Part shown: one piece after another, positions 13,950 through 23,287 of the stretch
How the letters are laid out: every line of letters begins with the position of its first letter
Position numbering within the stretch: the stretch's first letter is position 1
From: Haliclona indistincta
Taxonomy: Eukaryota; Porifera; Demospongiae; Haplosclerida; Chalinidae
Assembly (NCBI GenBank): GCA_964017065.1
Contig: OZ024791.1
Location: 3,233,410 to 3,297,409 of the forward strand
Reading direction: 5' to 3'
DNA length: 64,000 bases
Program-made: the position numbers and the translations under genes
Notes under the pieces: generated by a model
What the model was told of the DNA's origin: nothing
Database searches by the model: none
The model's input: only the letters and a program-made list of their open reading frames with translations

Positions 13950-14600
13950 GTCAGAACATACTGTCCTCTTATCCATGTCACTCGTAACTACAGCGTACAG
14001 ATAGAAAGTTACATCAAGCAACACACAATGCTTACTTATTCTCTTTCCTAGGTCAAACAGCCACTTGTGAAGTTCATGTGAACTAAGGTATAGAAGAAAG
14101 TTACATCAAACAACAAATAATCACTTACCATTCTATCCCTTTAGCTTGAAGAGTGCTTGTCAGCTAACTAGAGTACAGAAAGTTACATCAAGCACCTTAT
14201 TGCTTACCATTCTATTCCCTAGGTTATAGAGTGCTTGTCAGCGAACTAGGGTACAGACAAGTAACGTCAAACAACACATACTGCTTACCATTCTATTCCC
14301 TAGGTTGAAGAGCGCTTGTCAGCGAACTAGGGTACAGAAAAGTAACATCAAACAACACATACTGCTTACCATTCTATTCCCTATAGGTTGAAGAGTGCTT
14401 GTCAGCGAACTATAGGATACGGAAAAGTAGCATCAAACAACATTATTGCTTACCATTCTATTCCCTATAGGTTGAAGAGTGTTTGTCAGCGAACTATAGG
14501 GTACGGAAAAGTTACATCTTTCAACACATATCACTTACCATTCTCTTGCTTAGGTCAAACAGCTTTGTGAGCTATGGCCTATAGAAAGAATCATGTTACT
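13950..14600 (+). repeat. 79-93-bp tandem repeat, about 7 copies
   Basis: The word CTTACCATTCTATTCCCTAG (or a close variant) starts at 14031, 14124, 14203, 14284, 14365, 14449 and 14534, giving periods of 93, 79, 81, 81, 84 and 85 bp. Each unit also holds GAAGAGTGCTTGTCAGCGAA, a GGGTACAGAAAAGT block and ACATCAAACAACACAT. The central four copies are the most alike and the outer ones are more diverged, as expected when turnover concentrates in the middle of an array. Confidence 0.85.
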
Positions 14601-14739
14601 AACACAATTCTAGGACAAGAGGCACCTGTAAACTACTGCACATAAACGAACTATATTAATTACATGTATACTAAAAATATACCAAAATTCACATCAACTA
14701 GGAACTAGCTTAATGTTCTCTAAGCACAGATAATTATTA

Positions 14740-14960
14740 CAAATCACAATTGCCCTCCTCACGCGACTCATACAGTACAGATCATCACTCACTTCCAGGG
14801 TCCAGGGACTTCGAGCTCCACGCGTGCTTCATACAACACCGCGAACAACACCGCCATCTTTCTACGTTTTGGCGCCCAATCGAGTTGTCCTCGACCAATC
14901 AAAACGCACCGCGAACATAACGCGGGGAATACTGGCGGGCCATGGCGGCTGTCCTAACAG
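14740..14960. promoter_or_regulatory. CpG-rich, possibly bidirectional promoter
   Basis: A local GC/CpG-rich patch inside an otherwise AT-rich element. Two divergent ATG codons lie 84 bp apart (minus-strand ATG at 14857-14855, plus-strand ATG at 14942), each followed by a similar M-A-(A)-V-L start. Between them are an E2F-like TTTTGGCGCC (14867-14876) and two CCAAT boxes (14876-14880 and 14895-14899). On the minus strand the frame from 14857 runs about 65 nt to a good splice donor (GAA|GTGAGT, exon end about 14793). On the plus strand ATGGCGGCTGTCCTAACAG is followed by GTGTGA, a weaker donor. No partner exons were identified. It may be a captured host promoter or the element's own. Confidence 0.35.
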
Positions 14961-15181
14961 GTGTGATGCGATGGCATATGGCTAGCTGGTGGTACAGGCG
15001 AAGTAGAGGGCGATCCACTACAAAGAATGAAACTTATTGGTTCAAAACATGGAAAGGCAGAAAAGAAAGAATGAAGACAGAGAAACCGAGGGAAGAAATA
15101 CATTTACAGCATCAAAAGAAAGCACAAGGATTGGGGCTCTATAAAAACGGAACTGAGGAACTGAAAGGCCAGTTTATCTAA
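14942..15181 (+). CDS. Small open frame of unknown function downstream of the CpG patch
   Basis: A 79-codon frame that begins at an ATG in good context (GCCATGGCGG) directly after the CCAAT/E2F-like patch. The predicted product is strongly basic in its middle (many Lys/Arg, for example KGRKERMKTEKPREE) and has no motif I recognise. If the donor after codon 6 (ACAG|GTGTGA) is used, only the first residues would be coding and the rest would be intron. Treat it as a weak candidate for the first exon of a lost or unrecognised gene. Confidence 0.25.
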   Translation: MAAVLTGVMRWHMASWWYRRSRGRSTTKNETYWFKTWKGRKERMKTEKPREEIHLQHQKKAQGLGLYKNGTEELKGQFI

Positions 15182-16033
<852 letters not shown>

Positions 16034-16035
<2 letters not shown>

Positions 16036-16879
16036 TTTCATGTGTTAGTCATAATGCTGCGCTGTCAAGATGTGACACTGTCATCTTTCGGCAGTTCATA
16101 TTATTATAAAAAAGAAGTCACCAGCATTGTGCTTGTGGAGAGACTGAGGTAATGTGGGAGCTCCTGTCATCAGTCACCAGTGTTGTGCTTTGGGCTTTGT
16201 TAGATTCAGTTACCTAGATAACTAGATAACTTAATTTTGTTATTGAATTACTGCGGTAATTTCTTTCTACAGCATTGAATTATATTGGAAACCACTAGAA
16301 TAATTATGAAGAGTGGACAAGGTAAGGATACTATTGTGCGTAATCATCTTACAAGTTGTGACTTGAAACCGGCATTGTTATTACAAATTAAGAGCAGAAT
16401 ATGCCTGATTGACATAAACAATGATGAGCATTATGCTGTACTTCGCTGGTTTTCACACAAATAATACAATGTATGCGACATGTGCAGCCGGAACTGCAGG
16501 CTATAATATTTATATATGTCTGATTTGTGCAAAGCTGTTCATTAGTGTACATTGTATTATTCAAGGTATTGTGATGATTCTAAGTGAGGTTTGTATCTTT
16601 CTATGCATGTTGCTTGTTAGTACCACTTGAAACCGGCATTACGTTTTGCACCTGTATGTGTGAGCGCACGAATAGCGAAAGCTACACTAAATTATTTTTG
16701 TTCGAATTTGTTGTTCATTGTCTTTATCTTAACTTTTATTTCCTAGAGCTAGTTCCTTCGCTGCTTGCATGCTCATTGTACAAAAGCGAAAGCCACACCC
16801 ATCACTGGGCTTAATGTAGACTAGCAACATATAGACTATGACCCTGTGAGCAAGGAGATGTTAAAACCTTGTCAATATT
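16034..16879. other. Unassigned element interior with the left arm of a large inverted repeat
   Basis: No gene recognised. From about 16650 the sequence (TGTGTGAGCGCAC ... GCGAAAGCCACACCCATCAC) is an imperfect reverse complement of about 20715-20855. Confidence 0.45.
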
Positions 16880-17010
16880 TGATCTTATCGTATACTTATG
16901 ACGTCATTCAAAGGCGCCGCCAGGTCTATAAGTATGATAGCCTGACCTGTGGTCAAACCACAGGTCTGATAACAGGTTATCAGACCGCTAATGGCCGCAA
17001 ATGTACAGCA
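16880..17010. repeat. Cluster of small hairpins
   Basis: GACCTGTGGT-CAA-ACCACAGGTC and TCTGATAAC-AG-GTTATCAGA are back-to-back perfect short palindromes near 16943-16988. A wider imperfect pair (CTTATCGTATACTTATGAC against GTCTATAAGTATGATAG) brackets about 16885-16942. Confidence 0.7.
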
Positions 17011-17026
17011 AGCATACGACAAATCG

Positions 17027-17203
17027 TATATAGACCCGCCTACCGTGCTCTATCGTAGATAGCGACCCTTGGCCTCGGTTTCGGGTGTTACTGGTAGGAT
17101 ATCAGCCCTCGGCTTCGCCTCGGGCTGATATCCGACCAGTAACACCCTCAACCTCGGCCGCGGGTCGCTATCTACGATAGAGCACGGTAGGCGGGTCTAT
17201 ATA
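17027..17203. repeat. 177-bp long hairpin (near-perfect inverted repeat)
   Basis: The left arm starts TATATAGACCCGCCTACCGT and the right arm ends with its complement. The arms are about 80 bp with only scattered mismatches (for example GGCCTCGGTTTCGGG against CTCAACCTCGGCCGCGGG), closing at GGCTTCGCC near 17115. It could be a foldback MITE, possibly with TA-type flanks, or a transcribed hairpin. Confidence 0.85.
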
Positions 17204-17829
17204 TAATACTTACTGCATTCCAATTGTGTATGTGTATTCCTTGATCTTTACTCTACTCTCCCAAACTCTTTCACCACACATCCACACAGGGCAAGAGTTC
17301 ATGCAGCACTATTAATGGACACTGCGCTGCCAGCTTAGAGAGTCTCCACGTGTTGACTGTTGAAAAACCATTCGCTACAGTTTGACTTTGGACTATAATG
17401 TCTGTTCATTATGTTTAAGTATAATTATAGGTGACAAATGCGGAATCCTCAAGGTGTTTCAAGGTGTGTGTGTGTGTGTTTGTTTTGAACCTTCGTTTGT
17501 GCTGTTCAAGATGTCCCATCTTTTGTCAGCTCACTGTCAAGATGTCACAGTTCATTATGTAATAATGTGTGTCCTCCAGCAGTAGCTCTCTGTCCCTTTC
17601 TTTCTTTCTTGCTCTCAAACTCTTTCATCTCACGGTCTAGATCACTTATAGTATCATGATGATCGTAATTGGTCACAAAATGTATTTCTATTTCTTCTCT
17701 CTTCCTCTGTAGCTGCTGAATATGTGTACACCTAGTAGTGGTAAGCCACAGTGTGTTGTTCCACCATTGTTCTTCTCTTATCACCTGCAATGAGCAATCA
17801 AAGTATGTGTAACCCTTGTTTGTGTAAAC

Positions 17830-17830
17830 A

Positions 17831-17895
<65 letters not shown>

Positions 17896-17949
17896 CCTCT
17901 CTCTCTCTCTCTCTGAGTCTCTCTCTCCCTCTCTCCCTCCCTCTCTCTG

Positions 17950-17987
<38 letters not shown>

Positions 17988-17995
17988 GTCTGTCC
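17830..17995 (+). repeat. (CT)n microsatellite, copy 1
   Basis: Polypyrimidine CT tract with CCCTCT interruptions. It begins the first copy of a 433-bp duplicated segment. Confidence 0.95.
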
Positions 17996-18277
17996 CTCTT
18001 ATGATTTGAGGTAGTGCTTCATGTGTATGCGTTTTGTGTGTGTGCTTAGTGGTTCTCTATAATTATAGCCCTCTCTCACTCTTTCTTGTTCTCTCCTTTC
18101 TGAAACAGGGATAATGAACAGACGGTCCCTAAATGCACTTTAAGCTAGGAAGGCCTCTCGCTGTACTGCTGAAGCTGTTACTGTTTTTTCTAACACTCCC
18201 CTCATTTGATTGCTGTTAAACATGACAGGTATGTGCAAGGTCGTACACCTGTGTGTGTCACTGTTTTTCCTACCTCT

Positions 18278-18324
<47 letters not shown>

Positions 18325-18697
18325 TCTCTCTCTGAGTCTCTCTCTCCCTCTCTCTCTCCCTCTCTCTCTCCCTCCCTCTCTCTCTCCCTCTCTCTCCCCC
18401 CCTCTCTCTCTCTCTCGTCTGTCTGTCCCTCTTATGATTTGAGGTAGTGCTTCATGTGTATGCGTTTTGTGTGTGTGCTTAGTGGTTCTCTACTTATAGC
18501 CCTCTCTCACTCTTTCTTGTTCTCTCCTTTCTGAATAATGAACAGACGGTCCCTAAATGCACTTTAAGCTAGGAAGGCCTCTCGCTGCTGAAGCTGTTAC
18601 TGTTTTTTTTCTAACACTGCCCTCATTTGATTACTGTTAAACATGACAGGTATGTGCAAGGTCGTACACCTGTGTGTGTGACTGTTTTCCTACCTCC

Positions 18698-18710
<13 letters not shown>
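17984..18710 (+). repeat. 433-bp tandem duplication carrying CT tracts
   Basis: The run GTCTGTCTGTCCCTCTTATG and the following ~300 bp (TTGAGGTAGTGCTTCATG, AGACGGTCCCTAAATGC, AACATGACAGGTATGTGC) begin at 17984 and again at 18417. Each copy ends in another CT tract (18283-18415 and about 18702-18730). Copies differ by a few small indels. Confidence 0.9.
18283..18415 (+). repeat. (CT)n microsatellite, copy 2
   Basis: CT-rich tract with CCCTCC interruptions between the two 433-bp copies. Confidence 0.95.

Positions 18711-18730
<20 letters not shown>
18702..18730 (+). repeat. (CT)n microsatellite, short third tract
   Basis: About 14 CT dinucleotides ending the second 433-bp copy. Confidence 0.9.
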
Positions 18731-18734
<4 letters not shown>

Positions 18735-19118
18735 TTTGCTGTGTGTCTGACCTTAGTGAGTGGTTTCTCCTCGTGATTGGAGGCAGACATATCATTTTGT
18801 GCAGCTACAATTTTGGCTAAAGCTATACTCATCGATGCTTTAACGGTTAGTGCTGCTTGGGTATAATGATCATGCATTTATGTTTTCTTCTTTTATCAAC
18901 AGTGAAGTTTCAAGTACAACACAGAAACTAACTGAGACGTTATTTTGATGTATTAGTACATGTTTTGTATAATCAAAGAGCAAACAGTCACAATCAACAG
19001 TAAAACATGTCATACACTCTATTGATGCAATGGGATATTAAACAACAGCTAGCTAGACAAGTGAAACTCTTAACAGGTCTCAGGGAGGTATGTACGTACA
19101 CTCTTAGTGGATTGGTTC

Positions 19119-20334
19119 GTGAGACCCTGATTCCAGGGAAACAGTGCTGATTCTCTGTTCCAGTAGCTCGATAGCTGTGAACTGAGTACACTCTCACTGG
19201 TTTTAGTGTTGTTTGATGGAACAAGTGACCCTAGACCCTGATTCTAGAAAAACAGTGCTGATTCTCTGTTCCAGTAGCTCGATAGCTGTGAACTGAGTAC
19301 ACTCTCACTGGATTTGGTGCTGTTTGATGGAACAAGTGACCCTAGACCCTGATTCTAGAAAAACAGTGCTGATTCTCTGTTCCAGTAGCTCGATAGCTGT
19401 GAACTGAGTACACCCTCACTGGTTTTGGTGTTGTTTGATGGAACAAGTGACCCTAGACCCTGATTCTAGAAAAACAGTGCTGATTCTCTGTTCCAGTAGC
19501 TCGATAGCTGTGAACTGAGTACACCCTCACTGGTTTAGGTGCTGTTTGATGGAACAAGTGACCCTAGACCCTGATTCTAGAAAAATAGTGCTGATTCTCT
19601 GTTCCAGTAGCTCGATAGCTGTGAACTGAGTACACCCTCACTGGTTTTGGTGCTGTTTGATGGAACAAGTGACCCTAGACCCTGATTCTAGAAAAACAGT
19701 GCTGATTCTCTGTTCCAGTAGCTCGATAGCTGTGAACTGAGTACACCCTCACTGGTTTTGGTGCTGTTTGATGGAACAAGTGACCCTAGACCCTGATTCT
19801 AGAAAAACAGTGCTGATTCTCTGTTCCAGTAGCTCGATAGCTGTGAACTGAGTACACCCTCACTGGTTTTGGTGCTGTTTGATGGAACAAGTGACTCTAG
19901 ACCCTGATTCTAGGGAAACAGTGCTGATTCTCTATTTCAGTAGCTCGATAGCTGTGAACTGAGTACACCCTCACTGGTTTAGGTGCTGTTTGATGGAACA
20001 AGTGACCCTAGACCCTGATTCTAGAAAAATAGTGCTGATTCTCTGTTCCAGTAGCTCGATAGCTGTGAACTGAGTACACCCTCACTGGTTTTGGTGCTGT
20101 TTGATGGAACAAGTGACCCTAGACCCTGATTCTAGAAAAACAGTGCTGATTCTCTGTTCCAGTATTTCGATAGCTGTGAACTGAGTACACCCTCACTGGT
20201 TTTGGTGCTGTTTGATGGAACAAGTGACTCTAGACCCTGATTCTAGGGAAACAGTGCTGATTCTCTATTTCAGTAGCTCGATAGCTGTGAACTGAGTACA
20301 CACTCGCTGGATTTAGTGCTGTTTGATAGAATGC
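19119..20334 (+). repeat. 111-bp tandem repeat, about 11 copies
   Basis: GTGACCCTAGACCCTGATTC starts at 19225, 19336, 19447, 19558, 19669, 19780, 19891, 20002, 20113 and 20224, exactly 111 bp apart, with a diverged first copy at 19119. Each unit also holds AACAGTGCTGATTCTCTG, CAGTAGCTCGATAGCTGTG and a CCTCACTGGTTTTGGTGCTG block. Single-base variants recur between non-adjacent copies (GACTCTAGACC with TTCTAGGGAAAC and CTCTATTTCAG in the 19891 and 20224 copies; AAAATAGTGC in the 19558 and 20002 copies), so a block of several units has itself been duplicated. The unit is a multiple of three, but stops occur in the frames I inspected. Confidence 0.97.
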
Positions 20335-20389
20335 CAGCTTTGTTCGGCACCAACTAACTAGCCAAAAACATTTTTAGTATGTTCATGAT

Positions 20390-20860
20390 TATAATAAATA
20401 CTTAAACATAGGAACATTATGTTGAATATAGTGTCCTGTCCAAAATCAAACTGTAGCAAATCTGTCGAATGGATCAACACATGGAGATTCTCATGCTGCC
20501 GGCGCAGTATCCATTGATTGTGCTGAGCCTGACCTCTTGCCCTTTAAGTTTATGTGTGTGTGTGTGTGTGTGCGTGTGTGTGTGTGTGTGTGTGGTGAAA
20601 GATTTTGAGAGAGTAGAGTAAAGAATAAGGAAGACACACCAGGGATGCAGTGAGATCAAAAATTGACTAGGTTTAAATGTAACAGTCTCTAAGTTGCTAA
20701 GCTACATTAAGGTTACAGGATACAGATGTGATTGGCGTGGCTTTCGCTTCTTTGTATAGTCAGCACTCTACGAAATAAAATTTAAGAGCAATATATAAAG
20801 AAAATGCACAACGCAAATAATCATCGTAGTGCGCTCACACATACACATGCAGGTTGAAGG
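20390..20860 (-). repeat. Large imperfect inverted repeat, right arm
   Basis: Complement of 16650-17420, minus the 177-bp hairpin and with indels. The (TG)n at 20553 lies between the second and third blocks. Confidence 0.65.
20553..20594 (+). repeat. (TG)n microsatellite
   Basis: About 21 TG dinucleotides with one CG interruption. Confidence 0.95.
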
Positions 20861-21180
20861 GAGAGATGGAGAGGAGTAAAACACTGTCACACACACAGAC
20901 AGACAGACTTACTCATACTCCTATGGGTTCATATTGTGTGGCTACAAGAATTGATAGAAAGAGAGGGAGAAAGAGCTAGCTGGGTGGGAAGGAGAGAGGA
21001 GGTAAAACACTGTCACACACACAGACAGACTTACTCATAGTTCATATCGTGTGGCTACAAGAATTGATAGAAAGAGAGGGAGAAAGAGGTGGGTGCATGG
21101 GAAGGAGAGTAGGAGAGAGGAGGTAAAACACTGTCACAAAGTTGCTCATACTCCTCTGGGTTTATATTGGGCTCTGTTCA
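20860..21180 (+). repeat. About 120-bp GA-rich direct repeat, 3 copies
   Basis: AAAACACTGTCACA (near 20880, 21006 and 21126) and TGTGGCTACAAGAATTGATA with AAGAGAGGGAGAAAGAG (near 20938 and 21050) recur. The open frame from 21051 starts at a GTG inside this repeat and is not a credible gene. Confidence 0.8.
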
Positions 21181-22350
21181 ACGGTCAAGACGCGCTAGCT
21201 AATTACCATGGGCTGTCACATGCTTATGTCTCAGTCACGTGCCATTGTGCCTGCCAAGCAGTCAATGCTGTAAAATCGAAGGTTAAGCTCCGTTTTAGGC
21301 GATCAATAATATTGACTGCAGTTGCAGATGTAAGTACAGGACCAATTGGAGTGTCAGCCTCTTGTTCAACACATATACATAATTATATCAACTGGGTCAC
21401 ATCATTATGTCATGGTGGTAAATTGGCACGACGGCTATTTATGTGAATCAATAGGTGATTTACAACATGACTATACTAGCATGATCTACAGCTTAGAAGA
21501 GGCATTCAAGCGTACGGTACATTACAATACAGTGGTACACATACGACAGGTGGTATAGGCTGTATACAGCATGCAGGCAGGATCACCATGACGCTACTAG
21601 ACAACAGAGAGACCAACAGCAAACTGAAGACAGCCAAAGGCTATATGTACACACACGTGTATACACACAAACACTGTACTATAAGACTTACTGCTATTGG
21701 GTGGCTACAGGAACTGATCAAGAGTAAAAGAGGTTGGAGGGAGCAATGTAGGGAAAGAGAGGTGGGAGGAGAGAGGTGTGTGAGAGAGGAACATAATTGT
21801 GTTACCTGTCCCCAACCACGACGAGATTCACTGGGGCCACACACATGAAAAATCATGAGCAAAAAAGCTCCTCATTGTTCGGTACAGCTGCATGGTCACA
21901 TGTTTTTGGACCATGGCGGCTAGGGTACCTGTTTATGATGTAACACACTAGCTGACACTACCACTTTGGCTATTCCTGTCACTAAAATCATGATGTGAAG
22001 TGTCAGTTCAAGAGAGAATGGGCATTTACACACAAGTTAAGCCGCTATGATATGACCGCGACTGAATGGCTACCGAGACAATCCACAAATTAACATGCAT
22101 CACAGGTTGTAATGAACAGAACCGTATTGTTTGGGTCAGTTACAACTACGTCATAGACAGTTCGACAAAGTTCTCACCGTAAGAGACTGCCATGGCATAT
22201 CTGAGTGCGGGACTCGATCGATCAACCTGGACTGCATGGAATTCTAAATATAGCTCAACATCTCTGTCCAAACATCATGCAGTGTACTCTCATGTTCGAT
22301 AGCTACAGGGATCGATCTAAGGAAGGAATCGAACGATAGAGAGTGAAAGA
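21181..22350. repeat. Diverged about 1.1-kb duplicated segment (first copy)
   Basis: TATTTATGTGAATCA...GGTGA, GTACATTACAATACAGTGGTAC and AAACTGAAGACAGCCAAAGG (21621) recur at 22555-22760 (GTACATTACAGTAGTATGGTAC; AAACCGAAGACAGCC at 22726), with offsets of 1105-1118 bp. No gene recognised; open frames here are short. Confidence 0.6.
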
Positions 22351-22352
22351 AT

Positions 22353-22355
<3 letters not shown>

Positions 22356-22389
<34 letters not shown>

Positions 22390-22399
22390 GAGAGAGAGA
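22356..22399 (+). repeat. (GA)n microsatellite
   Basis: AG/GA tract interrupted by ATCG at 22387-22390. It follows a diverged copy of the GA-rich block seen at 20940 and 21700. Confidence 0.9.
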
Positions 22400-23020
22400 T
22401 AGGGATAAGTGTGCCTTTGTCTGCAATAATACGAGACAGCATGATAAGGCAAAGACACAACTGTATCAACCTGACTATGACAGAAGATATAGCATGTACT
22501 CAGTCACAATTTTATGTCGTGGTGGCACACCGACATGCATAGCTTATGAGTATTTTGTTATGTGAATCACTAGGTGAATGACTTCTACCTAAAAATCATG
22601 ATGTACAACTTAGAAATGGCACTGGAGTATATCGGTACATTACAGTAGTATGGTACCCATACGGCAGGTATAGGCTTGAAGATATGACAGAACGTTAAGC
22701 AACTGGACTACAGAAAGCCATCAGCAAACCGAAGACAGCCAAATGCTATATACAGTTGGGTTACTGCAGAGAGCGAGAGTCAGTCTAATAAAAATTATAC
22801 CAGGCCCGGCATTCACATAATTTATAGCAACAAATATGGTTGTCCATGGTTGCAAAACAATGGATCATAGGTGTATTGTACAAGTATACATACCTACATA
22901 AGTAGTGATTCACTGGATAACAATTAGGACAGCCATAGTAGCTCTTTAGTCGTGCAAACCAACTCGAAACTAGCATGAACGCAGCTGCGCCATTTTACTA
23001 GTCTTCTTAACCCATTTTCT
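22400..23020. other. Unassigned element interior
   Basis: Contains the second copy of the ~1.1-kb segment to about 22760, then AT-rich sequence without a convincing open frame. Confidence 0.4.
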
Positions 23021-23024
23021 ACGA

Positions 23025-23270
23025 AGTTTACTCGTTCCCAGACACAAGAACGAGACTCAGGCCTCTAGTGCAACACCACGGACAGTTTCCTGTTCGTTCA
23101 CAAGTCTTGTTTACTTCGCACATAGTTTGCAAAGCGTTAACAAGTCTTGATTTACATCGCACGTAGTTTGCAAAGCGTTTACAAGTCTTGTTAGTACTAC
23201 AATGGGAAACCACTTGTAAACTTTGCAAACTTTCGTCAAACTGGCAGTTTACAAAAACTGCAAACTCCTA
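23025..23270. repeat. Right subterminal repeat region of the 9.87-kb element
   Basis: A unit of about 45 bp (CAAGTCTTG ... TTTAC.TCGCAC ... TAGTTTGCAAAGCGTT) is repeated twice in tandem between about 23100 and 23190. It is followed by CTTGTAAACTTTGCAAAC and CAGTTTACAAAAACTGCAAA. These are the same TTTGCAAAC/GTTTACAA words as at the left end. Confidence 0.7.
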
Positions 23271-23284
23271 CTTTTCGCACTGTG
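23271..23284 (-). repeat. Terminal inverted repeat, right
   Basis: CTTTTCGCACTGTG, the complement of the left terminal repeat with one mismatch. Confidence 0.75.
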
Positions 23285-23287
23285 GCA
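23285..23287. other. Target-site duplication GCA, right copy
   Basis: GCA, then CCCTTGGGG, rejoining the interrupted satellite unit. Confidence 0.8.

Larger units (their letters stand above)
16650..17420 (+). repeat. Large imperfect inverted repeat, left arm
   Basis: Three blocks match the complement of 20390-20860 in reverse order: TGTGTGAGCGCAC/GCGAAAGCCAC at about 16660-16805; CTTTACTCTACTCTC ... CTTTCACCACACA at about 17245-17280; and CTACAGTTTGA(C/T)TTTGGAC ... TATGTTTAAGTAT at about 17372-17425. The 17027 hairpin lies inside this arm only. The spacer holds the CT arrays and the 111-bp satellite. Confidence 0.65.

Noticed and set aside
17751..18014. Leu-Ser repeat open frames
   Set aside because: Translation of (CT)n tracts.
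21051..21446. 131-codon open frame in the 9.87-kb element
   Set aside because: It starts at a GTG inside the GA-rich direct repeat, shows no recognisable domain, and its diverged second copy at 22.5 kb is not open.
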